DNA of 43,962 nt from a bacterium (GTDB lineage: Bacteria; UBA6262; WVXT01). The translations under genes were made by a program, and so were the position numbers. Under the pieces are notes generated by a model. It did no database searches and was not told where the DNA came from. It saw only the letters and a list, made by a program, of their open reading frames with translations. The DNA lies in contig DATKVN010000021.1 in the NCBI GenBank assembly GCA_035530055.1, forward strand, positions 1-43,962, read 5' to 3'. Position 1 is the first letter of the stretch, and the number at the start of each line of letters is the position of its first letter. Positions 7,580-16,226 of this stretch are shown here, in pieces.

Positions 7580-9007
7580 CTAAAGGACACTTATTAAAAT
7601 AACTGCCATTATACCTATGGTAATCGCAATCCCTGCCCCACCCCAGAAGCTTCTCTTCTTTGGATGGACTGCTTCTATTTCTCTCTTTACTATAGCTACA
7701 TTGCCCTTTTCATCTTGAGATTGAACAGTAATTATATTTTTTCCCAAGGTTAAATGTACTACAGTGAAAAATTTTCCTTCCTCATTAACGTATACGCGTT
7801 TATCATTCACTCTTACTATGCAACCTTCATCTGTCCTGCCCTTTACTTTAATGAACTCATCTGGGATTTTTTCTCCTTCTTGGGGAGAAGATATCTCTAA
7901 CCCGGGAGGAATAGTAACCACTGTAAAACTTCTGACTGGAGAATATTTACTCTCGAACTCGTCTTCATAAACATAAGAGACCCTCCAGAAATATTCACCA
8001 TCGGGAAGTCTCCTCCTCTGGTACTCTTCGATACTTTCCAATCTCTTATCTTCGAGGATATCCATAAATCCGGGGTCAGAAGCGACCTGAAGATGGAGAT
8101 ATTTTATCCCCAGTCTTCTCTTCTTTTCAGAGAAATCGAGGACAGTAAGAGTCTCCTCCAAATTAATCTCTTCTTCTACCACTTCCTGTTCACCTAACTC
8201 AGGAGCTGCTGGTTTCTTTGCCAGCTCTTCCTTAGCCTGGTTCAGGTCAGGCGGGGGCGGCAAGGCGATAGGTTTTTCCGGAGCGTAATCCAATTTTGCC
8301 TGAGACATAAATCCTTCATTAATTGTCACTCTCTCTCCCTGGGCTATGAGGTCCACTTTCCCCTTGTAAACAGATACCAGGGTCGTCTTGTCCTTCTTTA
8401 TCTTTGTTTTGAAATCGGGTTTGGCAAGCGTAGGTGAGATTTGGGGTTCAACTACTGCAGAAGCAGTGAGAACTCTTGCCTCTGATGCTCTCAACTCTCC
8501 GGAAAGTAACTCCACTGTCTCCTCTTTCTCTTCCGGTCTAAGAATAACCAGTGAGTTCTCCCCTAACCTGATGATCTCGCCCTTTATAAATTCTATATGA
8601 GCGAGAGAGTCAGAAAGAGTTCTGATTCCATCTTCAGAGAAGAGCCTCATACGGAGAACCGCCCTCTCCCATTCCGATTCTCCCCTTTTCCGGGTACGCA
8701 CGTTGTTCCTTATACGGATTATGTCGGCAATCTCATCTTTCAGTAAACCGATGGGAACTTTAATTTTCATTGCGGGAAGGATGATATTAGGATTTTCCAC
8801 CAGGTCTTTATTATATTTGTAAATCTCTGGCCACCGTGATGGGTCTCGTAGATATATATCAGCAAACTTGTGTAGTGTATCTCCTTTCTTTACAGTTACT
8901 TCGATAAGCTCAACCCTCTCCTCCTGAGCTTGAGATAGGGTAAAGAGAGACAGAATAGCCATAAGAGTAATAATTAGAATGGTTGCCTTCTTCCCCATCA
9001 ACCACAT
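7580..9007 (-). CDS. LysM and FecR-domain envelope protein
   Basis: The 475-residue protein starts with a signal segment (about residues 5-27). A LysM domain follows (about 35-86: VKKGDTLHKFADIYL, then NPNIILPAMKIKVP), then a FecR-like region (about 95-235, ending SVYKGKVDLIAQGERVTI). Next are a Pro/Glu-rich linker, a fibronectin-like stretch (about 290-365) and an Ig-like module of the kind that ends with LTLGKNIITVQSQDEKGN. A final hydrophobic segment (about 453-473) may anchor it. LysM implies peptidoglycan binding. The start at 9007 is favoured because AAGGAG lies seven bases upstream; it overlaps the end of the kinase gene. No sigma factor or anti-sigma partner is seen, so this is probably a structural FecR domain. 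Confidence 0.85.
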   Translation of the reverse strand: MWLMGKKATILIITLMAILSLFTLSQAQEERVELIEVTVKKGDTLHKFADIYLRDPSRWPEIYKYNKDLVENPNIILPAMKIKVPIGLLKDEIADIIRIRNNVRTRKRGESEWERAVLRMRLFSEDGIRTLSDSLAHIEFIKGEIIRLGENSLVILRPEEKEETVELLSGELRASEARVLTASAVVEPQISPTLAKPDFKTKIKKDKTTLVSVYKGKVDLIAQGERVTINEGFMSQAKLDYAPEKPIALPPPPDLNQAKEELAKKPAAPELGEQEVVEEEINLEETLTVLDFSEKKRRLGIKYLHLQVASDPGFMDILEDKRLESIEEYQRRRLPDGEYFWRVSYVYEDEFESKYSPVRSFTVVTIPPGLEISSPQEGEKIPDEFIKVKGRTDEGCIVRVNDKRVYVNEEGKFFTVVHLTLGKNIITVQSQDEKGNVAIVKREIEAVHPKKRSFWGGAGIAITIGIMAVILISVL

Positions 9008-11148
9008 ACGATTTCTCCTTTTTTATTCTTTACCAACTTTTTGGGAAGCCAGAAAGAGAACCTGCTTCCCTTTCCCATTTCTGACTCCACCCAGATTTTT
9101 CCTAAATGGGCCTCTACTCCATGTTTGGCGATAGTTAGCCCTAAACCAGACCCTCTCCTCTTCTCATCCTTACCAATTCCAGCCTGCTGAAATTTGTCAA
9201 ATACCGTGTCTAAATAGTCTGGAGGAATACCCATCCCGGTATCAGCGACTGTAATTTGAATCCTATCCGGGAAGTCTTGTCCAATTATATCCACGCTCCC
9301 TTCAGAAGGAGTAAACTTTATGGCATTGGAGACCAGATTCATAATTACCCGCTCCATCATGTCGCTATCAGCCCGAATTTTGGGAAAGGTATCGAATCCC
9401 TGACTGGATAACTTCACCTCTGATTTTACTGCCTGTGGTTCCATTATCTTGATGATCCTTTCAACGGTCTCCTTTGGGTCGAACTTTGCAAGAGTAAGTT
9501 TCATCCTACCTGTTTCTAACTTTGCCACATCTAAAATGTTATTGATCATGCCTAGAAGTTTCTTGCCGGAAGTATCTATTATTTTCAAAAATTCCCTCTG
9601 CTCTTCATTTATTTCGCCAGCCGAGCCATCAAGCAGAACCTCCGCGAACCCACGAATGGAAGTCATTGGGCTTCTGAGGTCATGAGTTATGGAATGGACA
9701 AAATCATCTTTCATCTTTTCTATCTCTTTCTCCAGAGTAATGTCGTGGAGCACTGTAACCACACCCAGATTCTTTCCTTTCTCAGTCTTTACGATATTGG
9801 TGCCTGTCTTTATGAACTTCCGGTAGAGACCCTGAGAGAGGTCGAGCTCCCTCACTACAGTCTTCTCTTTCTGTTCCATTATCTCACGAAGGCTCTGGGC
9901 AATCCTCTTGTCTCCAATGTAATCTATCAAATCTTTGCCCAGCACCTCTTCTCCGCTAACTTGAAGCATTTCCCGGGCCTGCTTGTTCATAAGCGCTATC
10001 CTGCCAGAAAAATCTGTCATCACAATTCCATCGGCAATGCTGTAGATGACTGCTTCTGTCTTGGTTTTCTCGGCAATTATTCTGTCAATCTGCAGGTCAT
10101 TATACTCTTTCAATTTCTGGGTCATTAAATTAAAGGTATCGGCTAGAGTTAAAAGTTCGTCGTGAGTCTCCACCACAACTTTATGGGTAAAATCGCCTTG
10201 GGCTACCTTTCCCGCACCCACAATTAAGTTGAGGATGGGACGGCTCAACCCCCGGGCAGTAAGAAACCCCACCAGGGCTGCTCCAAAGATGGACACAATT
10301 ATCCAGAGGATGGCGTTCTGCTTCATTTTTATTGCCGAGATATAGGCATCGTTTTTTGCCTGCTGCACAATCATCCCCCAGCCTAACCTCTTCACCGGAG
10401 CATAAGCACCAACCATCTCCACTCCCCTCTCGTCAGTGAACTCCTTGCTTCCCAGAGTCTTGCCAGAAAGGACCTCCTGGACAATAGCCAACTGAGTGGC
10501 ATCTTCAAAGTCCATGGCCCTTTTTTTCTGGGGGTGAGCTATGATTTTCCCTTCCTTATTTACCAGAAAGGCAAATCCAGTCCTTCCGATCATTGTACTG
10601 TAAATCTTATGCCAGAGTTTGTTCAGTGTGACTACAATGTAGATTACCTGCCCTTCTACCAGAGGATAAGCCACGTTCAACCTGGGATCGTCTCCTACGT
10701 AGTAGAGAGGACTGATATCATGACTGCCTCGAAGCGCTTTAAGAAATAATTTATCTTCCCTCAGGTTAAGTAGCCTTGGTTTCCTTTCCAGATTTGGGTT
10801 ATAAACTTTTATTATCTCCGTTCCCTTACTGTCCACGATAGAAATAGTAACGAAATCCTCGCTTGTCTCCAAAAGAGATTTCAGCACAACTCTCTTTTCT
10901 GACCAGGACATTTTTGCAATCTTCTGAGAAGTGATTATAAATGATAGTTTCCCTCTCAGATTATCTATGTAATCGTCAATCTTCTCCGCCAGCGACTGAG
11001 CCAGATGGGTATGGAGCTCTAAGATAGAATCCTGAAGAGCTACCCTGTTGATATTAATCATCCTCAGTCCCACAATGGAGAGCGGAAGGACAGCGAGAAC
11101 GACCATAATAAGGATAAATTTATGGAATAGTCTAATTTTTATTGCCAT
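8998..11148 (-). CDS. Membrane sensor histidine kinase (dCache-HAMP-PAS-HisKA-HATPase)
   Basis: I start this protein at the ATG at 11148 (716 residues), which begins MAIKIRLFHK and follows GGTGAA; an upstream in-frame TTG is less likely. Order: membrane segment (about 10-30), an extracytoplasmic dCache-like sensor (about 31-275), a second membrane segment (about 278-300), HAMP (about 300-352), PAS (about 362-475), HisKA with SITHDLRSPMTS (phosphoacceptor His489), and HATPase with N box NLVSNAIKFT, G1 DTGMGIPP and G2 GSGLGLTI. It is a complete kinase. Its stop overlaps the start of the LysM-FecR gene by ten bases, and a two-receiver protein lies just beyond, making an apparent sensor-envelope-receiver unit. 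The ligand is unknown. Confidence 0.93.
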   Translation of the reverse strand: MAIKIRLFHKFILIMVVLAVLPLSIVGLRMININRVALQDSILELHTHLAQSLAEKIDDYIDNLRGKLSFIITSQKIAKMSWSEKRVVLKSLLETSEDFVTISIVDSKGTEIIKVYNPNLERKPRLLNLREDKLFLKALRGSHDISPLYYVGDDPRLNVAYPLVEGQVIYIVVTLNKLWHKIYSTMIGRTGFAFLVNKEGKIIAHPQKKRAMDFEDATQLAIVQEVLSGKTLGSKEFTDERGVEMVGAYAPVKRLGWGMIVQQAKNDAYISAIKMKQNAILWIIVSIFGAALVGFLTARGLSRPILNLIVGAGKVAQGDFTHKVVVETHDELLTLADTFNLMTQKLKEYNDLQIDRIIAEKTKTEAVIYSIADGIVMTDFSGRIALMNKQAREMLQVSGEEVLGKDLIDYIGDKRIAQSLREIMEQKEKTVVRELDLSQGLYRKFIKTGTNIVKTEKGKNLGVVTVLHDITLEKEIEKMKDDFVHSITHDLRSPMTSIRGFAEVLLDGSAGEINEEQREFLKIIDTSGKKLLGMINNILDVAKLETGRMKLTLAKFDPKETVERIIKIMEPQAVKSEVKLSSQGFDTFPKIRADSDMMERVIMNLVSNAIKFTPSEGSVDIIGQDFPDRIQITVADTGMGIPPDYLDTVFDKFQQAGIGKDEKRRGSGLGLTIAKHGVEAHLGKIWVESEMGKGSRFSFWLPKKLVKNKKGEIVCG

Positions 11149-11211
11149 TTCACCAGTAATTATACCTGAAATTTCTCCGAATATCAACCCGTAATAGCAA
11201 TTTGAGTCTTC

Positions 11212-11871
11212 TCATTTATGGAGGAGAATTATTACCTCACCTTTTACTTTTCTTCCCTTAAGTAGAGTCAATACCTGGTCAATGCTTCCCCTGATGACTT
11301 CTTCAAACTTCTTGGTTAATTCCCGGGCGATAACTACATTCACCTCACCAAAATTTTCCTTGACAGCCTCCAGAGTAGCCACTATCCTGTTTGGCGATTC
11401 ATAAAAAATAACTGTCTTTTCAAAATTAAATAGTTCTTTTAGCCGTTTTGTTAATTTTCCTTTCTTACGGGGTAAAAAGCCCGTAAAGATGAATCCATCA
11501 GTGGGCAGGCCTGAGACTACCAGTGCGGATATAGCAGCGCAGGGGCCAGGAATTGACTGGATAATAATTCCCTTCTCTATTGCTTTCTTTATGAGAGGAT
11601 AACCAGGGTCAGAAATTCCGGGCGTTCCTGCTTCTGATACTATAGCAACATTCTTGCCTCTATTCAGGGTGTCAATTAGATAATCTGCTTTACTTTCTCT
11701 GCCGTAATAGCTGGTGAGGGGAGTGTGAATACCATAATGGCTTAATAATTTTCTGGTCTTTCTTGTATCTTCAGCTGCAATTAAATCGACTTCCTTGAGA
11801 ATACGCAGTGCTCTCAAGGTTACATCTTCCAGATTCCCAATGGGAGTGGCCACAACATAGAGTATACTCAT
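11212..11871 (-). CDS. rsmI: 16S rRNA (cytidine-1402-2'-O)-methyltransferase RsmI
   Basis: This 219-residue SAM-dependent tetrapyrrole-methylase-fold enzyme 2'-O-methylates C1402 in the decoding centre of 16S rRNA. Diagnostic motifs are VATPIGNLEDVTLRAL at the N-terminus, AAEDTRKTRKLL, VSEAGTPGISDPG, and IPGPCAAISALVVSGLPTDGF. The protein is shorter than the roughly 280-residue E. coli form and lacks the C-terminal extension, a variation seen in many phyla. Its ATG overlaps the nadE stop by four bases (ATGA), implying coupled translation. Confidence 0.95.
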   Translation of the reverse strand: MSILYVVATPIGNLEDVTLRALRILKEVDLIAAEDTRKTRKLLSHYGIHTPLTSYYGRESKADYLIDTLNRGKNVAIVSEAGTPGISDPGYPLIKKAIEKGIIIQSIPGPCAAISALVVSGLPTDGFIFTGFLPRKKGKLTKRLKELFNFEKTVIFYESPNRIVATLEAVKENFGEVNVVIARELTKKFEEVIRGSIDQVLTLLKGRKVKGEVIILLHK

Positions 11872-12707
11872 AATCCTTGCCTTATCCTGGCAACTGGGGG
11901 TAGCCTCCTTTTGTGCTTTGAATTCTTAACAAAATTCTTGACTTTCTCGATATTTTCTATGGAAAAGCCAAGAGTTAGTAATTTCTTAATACTATATTTT
12001 TTCTCCAACATACAATATAACATTTTATCCAGCTCATCGTAACTGATGCCCAGTTCTCCTTCATCGGTCTGCCCCGGCCATAAGCCTGCCGATGGACGCC
12101 TGTTTATAATGGGCTCAGGAACCCCGAGATATCTCGCCAGTTGCCTCACCTGGGTCTTGTAAAGGTCGCCCAGTGGTTCCAGGTCGACTCCTCCGTCGCC
12201 ATATTTGGTAAAATAGCCCATACTTAGCTCCGTCTTATTGCTTGTCCCCAGTACCAAACCCCTCAAGGATAATGCCCAGTCGTAAAGTATAGACATCCTC
12301 TCCCGCGCCATCTTGTTTCCCCTCCTCACGTATTCCAGTGTTTTAACCTGGGAAGCATCACTTCCCGGGAGAGCATGATGGGGAATCCTTTTATAAGAAA
12401 ATTTCATGAAATATTCTTCAATCATAGGGTCAATTTTAATTATCTGTGAATTTATCCCCAGCTTTCTAACAATGAGCCGGGCATCCTTTACGCTCTCCGA
12501 CTGGTAAGATCTGTAAGGTAGAATTAAAGCATACACATCGTGAGGGTCTCCCAGTGCCTCCACCGCCAGGTAAGCAACGACTGTTGAATCGATTCCACCA
12601 GAAAGGCCTAAGACCGCTCGCTGGAATTCACTATTCTCTATTCTCTTTCTAATAAATTCTACTAAAACTTTTTTTACTCGCCTGCAGTTAATTGCCGGGT
12701 TTTCCAC
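11868..12707 (-). CDS. nadE: NAD+ synthase, ammonia-dependent type
   Basis: The 279-residue enzyme makes NAD+ from deamido-NAD+, ATP and ammonia. The PP-loop SGGIDS is at residues 36-41. Other typical stretches are LGTSNKTELSMGYFTKYGDGG, DLEPLGDLYKTQVRQLARYL and RRPSAGLWPGQTDEGELG. No glutaminase domain is fused, so ammonia or a separate amidase must supply nitrogen. The start is a GTG immediately after the TAA of the HD-GYP gene, with GGAAGGG six bases upstream. The gene is translationally linked to rsmI on its other side. Confidence 0.95.
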   Translation of the reverse strand: MENPAINCRRVKKVLVEFIRKRIENSEFQRAVLGLSGGIDSTVVAYLAVEALGDPHDVYALILPYRSYQSESVKDARLIVRKLGINSQIIKIDPMIEEYFMKFSYKRIPHHALPGSDASQVKTLEYVRRGNKMARERMSILYDWALSLRGLVLGTSNKTELSMGYFTKYGDGGVDLEPLGDLYKTQVRQLARYLGVPEPIINRRPSAGLWPGQTDEGELGISYDELDKMLYCMLEKKYSIKKLLTLGFSIENIEKVKNFVKNSKHKRRLPPVARIRQGL

Positions 12708-13937
12708 TTATAGCCCTTCCTTTTCTAATTCTCCTCTGTCCAGTAGTCTCAAGAAAGCTTCAACTACCCGGGGATCGAATTTTTTTCCACTCTCTTTCTC
12801 CAATTCTTCTCTGGCCTTTTTCCTGGTCAACGCTTTGCGGTAGGGCCGGTCGGAGGTCATGGCATCGAAAGCATCAGCGACACTAATGATCCTCGCACCT
12901 AAGGGAATCGCTTCGCCTCTCAGTCCCTCCAGATAGCCCTTGCCGTCAAAACGTTCATGATGGTAAAGAATTAACGGAGCAATTCCATTTAAGAACTTAA
13001 CGGGAGTTATAATGCTTTCCCCAATTAAAGGATGCATTTTGACAATCTCGTATTCTGTCCCCGAGAGTGCACCTTTTTTCGTCAGGATTGATTCCTGAAT
13101 ACCAATCTTTCCAATGTCATGAATGAGAGCAGAATACTCAATGTTTCTAATTGCGCTCTCGGAGAGGTTCATCTCTCTGGCAATCTTCACCGCATATCTT
13201 GTCACTCTATCCGAATGGCCTTTGGTATAAGGGTCTTTGGCATCAATAGCTCGCGCCAGAGTCTGAATTGTTCCCAGATAGGTGTCTTGCATATGTTTAT
13301 AGAGCTCTGCATTCTCAATAGTCCTTGCTGATTGTTCGGCTAAAATGGTTAGTAACCTTAAGTCTTTTTCATCAAACTTCTGTTTCGACTCTTTGTTGTT
13401 TATATTTAAAACGCCAATTACCCTATTTTGAACCTTTAGGGGAACGGAAACAAAAGACTTAGAGGTATATTTTTCATTGCTCTCCTTCAAAAAACGCGTA
13501 TCGGTTTCTATATTTTCACAAAGAATCGGCTCTCCTTCCTCAACTATTTTCCCGGCAATGCCTTTTCCGATGGGAATATGGATGTTTTTCACCAATTCCT
13601 CAGGCAGACCTCTTGCTGCAACAATCTCCAGCATGTTTGTCTCCTTGTCTATTAACATTAGAGAGCCTATTTCCGTTCTCAAAAGTCGTGTTGCGTTGAT
13701 GACAATCAATTTCGCTAAGCGGTCTATTTCCACTATTCCACTGGTGGCTACACCGAATTCATGAATTCCCAACAGGAACGACACGAGGATTCCCAGGTCT
13801 TCCGTATGTTCTTCTATTTCGTCTTCTGCCTCCTGCAACATGACTCGTAACTTTCTTTCTTTGCTATATTTTGCGATTATATAGACTATGGCTGCAACTA
13901 AAACCAGAATTGTTACCAGCGTTAGGAAAAATTCCAT
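12708..13937 (-). CDS. Membrane-anchored GAF/HD-GYP signalling protein
   Basis: The 409-residue protein has one N-terminal membrane segment (about 4-22), a short charged helix, a GAF domain (about 70-212) and a C-terminal HD-GYP domain (about 215-395). HD-GYP motifs are complete: HS..V near 241, HDIGKIG with the metal-binding HD at 273-274, HHERFDGKGY at 326-335, and SVADAFDAMTSDRPYR. HD-GYP domains hydrolyse cyclic di-GMP or related cyclic dinucleotides. The GAF ligand is unknown. The GGCGGA ribosome site fits the ATG at 13937. It lies 15 bases beyond the end of the V-ATPase D gene, so expression could be linked to the ATPase operon. Confidence 0.92.
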   Translation of the reverse strand: MEFFLTLVTILVLVAAIVYIIAKYSKERKLRVMLQEAEDEIEEHTEDLGILVSFLLGIHEFGVATSGIVEIDRLAKLIVINATRLLRTEIGSLMLIDKETNMLEIVAARGLPEELVKNIHIPIGKGIAGKIVEEGEPILCENIETDTRFLKESNEKYTSKSFVSVPLKVQNRVIGVLNINNKESKQKFDEKDLRLLTILAEQSARTIENAELYKHMQDTYLGTIQTLARAIDAKDPYTKGHSDRVTRYAVKIAREMNLSESAIRNIEYSALIHDIGKIGIQESILTKKGALSGTEYEIVKMHPLIGESIITPVKFLNGIAPLILYHHERFDGKGYLEGLRGEAIPLGARIISVADAFDAMTSDRPYRKALTRKKAREELEKESGKKFDPRVVEAFLRLLDRGELEKEGL

Positions 13938-13952
13938 GCCATCCGCCTATTT

Positions 13953-14573
13953 TTAATGTCTTCTAACTATATCCTTGATCTTCATCAGTCTGGTAATATT
14001 ACTTCTTTCCAGTTCCTCCAGTTTCATGGTTATATAAGTGATAGTTTCAAGTATATTGGGAATCAATATATGCTCCAGAGCATTGACTCTCCGCCTGGTC
14101 CGTTCAATCTCATAAGAGAGCATCTCCACCCTTTTTCCTTTTTCCGCAAGTTCCACCATCCTGGGTATTAGTTCTCTGTACCTCTTTAATGCCCCGTCCA
14201 GCTCCATAGAGGTAGTGAAGAGTCCATAAGAAAAGTAGTCACCCATCATCCTGAGCTCATAACTGGGAACCCTGAGATTTAGAAGAGGAACATAAGTGAC
14301 TTCAAGATTAGTCTCCAGCTGACTGGCCATTAACGCTTCCTCCAAAAACTCTCTTCCCATAGTTGAGCGGGCAATAAGGAAAGATCCATAGGCCTCGAAG
14401 AGTCCTTTGTCAACCGCAAGGCGAAGATTCTTAATCTCCTCTATCAGCGATAAGAAATTACGCATCAGTTCATCCTGTTTATCCTTGAGCAACCTGTGTC
14501 CCCGACGGGCAAGGATTAACCTCTTCTTCAATTTTAGAAGTTCCATCCTTGTGGGATTGACAGTAAGCCTCAT
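13953..14573 (-). CDS. atpD: V/A-type ATP synthase subunit D (central stalk)
   Basis: The 206-residue coiled-coil protein forms the rotor shaft of V/A-ATPases. It has the family opening VNPTRMELLKLKKRL with a basic first helix, and the C-terminal helix RRRVNALEHILIPNI is also diagnostic. Length is typical. It starts two bases after atpB, with GGGGAG overlapping the atpB stop region, so translation is coupled. It is the last ATPase gene of the operon. Confidence 0.96.
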   Translation of the reverse strand: MRLTVNPTRMELLKLKKRLILARRGHRLLKDKQDELMRNFLSLIEEIKNLRLAVDKGLFEAYGSFLIARSTMGREFLEEALMASQLETNLEVTYVPLLNLRVPSYELRMMGDYFSYGLFTTSMELDGALKRYRELIPRMVELAEKGKRVEMLSYEIERTRRRVNALEHILIPNILETITYITMKLEELERSNITRLMKIKDIVRRH

Positions 14574-14575
14574 AC

Positions 14576-15976
14576 TTACTCCCCTTCAACTCTTTCCATA
14601 TACTTCCGTATCTGGTCTTCCTTCACCCTCTTCAGTTCTTCCCTGGGCAGCATTTTTAGAAGCTCCCAGCCAATATCCAGGGTTTTCTCTAAACTCCTCT
14701 CCTCGTATTCTCCCTGAGTAACAAACTTTTTCTCATATTCATCAGCAAACTGAGAAAATGTCCTGTCTGTTTCCGAGAGAGCAGCCTCTCCCAGGATTAT
14801 TGCCAGTTCCTTTGCTTCCTTTCCCCGGGCGTAGGCAGCAAACAGTTGAGAAGTTACGTCTCCATGGTCTTCCCTTGTTTTGCCTTCTCCAATTCCCTTC
14901 TCTTTTAACCTGGATAGGGAGGGAAGAACATCTATTGGCGGGGAAATGCCCTTTCTGTGCAGCTCTCTGGATAGGATTATCTGACCCTCGGTGATATAGC
15001 CTGTCAAATCGGGAATGGGGTGGGTCTTATCATCTTCGGGCATAGTTAAGATAGGCATTAAGGTAATTGAGCCTTTTTTGTCTTTTATTCTTCCCGCTCT
15101 CTCATAGATTGTTGCCAGGTCAGTGTACATATAACCAGGATATCCTCTACGTCCAGGAACCTCTTTTCTGGCAGCCGATACTTCTCGAAGGGCGTCGCAA
15201 TAATTGGTCATATCACTCAGGATTACCACCACATGCATGTCCTTGCGAAAAGCCAGATATTCAGCAGCAGTCAAAGCCACGCGGGGAGTAGCCAACCTCT
15301 CTATCGCCGGGTCATCGGCGAGATTGATGAATAGCACTGCTCTTTCGATTGCTCCTGTCTTCTTGAAATCTGTAATGAAAAAATTGGCTTCTTCAAAGGT
15401 AATCCCCATTGCTCCAAAGACAACAGCAAACTTCTCTTCAACATCAGTGCCTTTCTCAGTGGAAATGACCTTTGCCTGCCGGGCAATCTGTGCGGCAAGC
15501 TCATTGTGGGGAAGCCCGGAGCCGGAGAAGATTGGTAGTTTCTGACCTCTTACCAGTGTATTCATTCCGTCTATTGCACAAATACCGGTTTGAATGAATT
15601 CTGAAGGGTAGTTGCGGGCGTCGGGGTTGATTGGCCTGCCATTTATATCTTCTCTACTCTCGGCAAGTATAGCTGGCCCTCCATCAATGGGACTTCCCAA
15701 TCCATCAAAAATTCTTCCCAGTATATCCATGGAGACAGCAAGCTCCACCCTTCTCTCCAGGAACCTCACCCGGGACTCTGCAAGATTTAGACCTGTGGTA
15801 CCCTCAAAGAGCTGGATGAGAACCTTGCCCCCATCTACTTCCAGCACTCTTCCCCTTCTTACCTCTCCACTGGCAAGAGTAATCTCCGCTATCTCATCGT
15901 ATTTAACTCCCGCAGTGTCCTCCACGAGAATTAAAGGTCCGGCAATGCTGGAAACTGTAAGATACTCCCTCTGCAT
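14576..15976 (-). CDS. atpB: V/A-type ATP synthase subunit B
   Basis: The non-catalytic nucleotide-binding-fold subunit of the V1/A1 head, 466 residues from the ATG at 15976, which has AGAGAGGAA upstream. An open frame extends 27 codons further upstream, but those residues are encoded in the palindromic element and lack B-subunit similarity. Family stretches include [57 protein letters not shown] and [31 protein letters not shown]. The P-loop is replaced by GSGLPHN, as usual for B subunits. It is separated from atpA by a 230-bp inverted-repeat element rather than the usual few bases. Confidence 0.96.
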   Translation of the reverse strand: MQREYLTVSSIAGPLILVEDTAGVKYDEIAEITLASGEVRRGRVLEVDGGKVLIQLFEGTTGLNLAESRVRFLERRVELAVSMDILGRIFDGLGSPIDGGPAILAESREDINGRPINPDARNYPSEFIQTGICAIDGMNTLVRGQKLPIFSGSGLPHNELAAQIARQAKVISTEKGTDVEEKFAVVFGAMGITFEEANFFITDFKKTGAIERAVLFINLADDPAIERLATPRVALTAAEYLAFRKDMHVVVILSDMTNYCDALREVSAARKEVPGRRGYPGYMYTDLATIYERAGRIKDKKGSITLMPILTMPEDDKTHPIPDLTGYITEGQIILSRELHRKGISPPIDVLPSLSRLKEKGIGEGKTREDHGDVTSQLFAAYARGKEAKELAIILGEAALSETDRTFSQFADEYEKKFVTQGEYEERSLEKTLDIGWELLKMLPREELKRVKEDQIRKYMERVEGE

Positions 15977-15996
15977 AAAATTCCTCTCTATACCTA

Positions 15997-16226
15997 AGAT
16001 TAAAAGATAGTTTGTGAAGAGTACTCTTGATGCGAGGGGATTTAGTGTAGCGAGCATTAGAATTTTTAGCCAAAAATCGAAGATTAGAGTTTATCCGAAA
16101 CTGACCGAAGGGAATTTCGGAAAACTCCTGAGATTTTTGGCGGTGCTCAAAGAGCAAAAAATTCTCAGCGAGCGAACCAAATCCCGAGCATATTTCCTAA
16201 GCGATGAACAAACTATCTTTTAATCT
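15997..16226. repeat. Large imperfect palindromic element, copy A (between atpA and atpB)
   Basis: The element is bounded by a perfect 19-bp inverted repeat, AGATTAAAAGATAGTTTGT at 15997-16015 with its complement at 16208-16226. Inside, the two arms stay imperfectly complementary to the centre near 16110: GGATTTAGTGTAGCGAGC and AGAATTTTTAGCC on one side face GGATTTGGTTCGCTCGC and AGAATTTTTTGC on the other. Positions 16031-16086 are 54/56 identical to 41061-41006 inverted. Positions 16156-16187 match 40946-40915 inverted at about 30 of 32. It contains no gene. Its outer end provides the last codons and stop of atpA. It looks like a MITE-type or other mobile palindrome, or a large mRNA hairpin between the A and B cistrons. 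Confidence 0.75.

Noticed and set aside
9682-10128. Plus-strand ORF of 148 codons inside the sensor kinase gene
   Set aside because: It is a shadow of the kinase coding frame, which has full domain motifs; the shadow has no recognisable pattern.
15977-16057. N-terminal extension of atpB
   Set aside because: The extra 27 codons lie in the palindromic element and leader; a good ribosome site supports the ATG at 15976.
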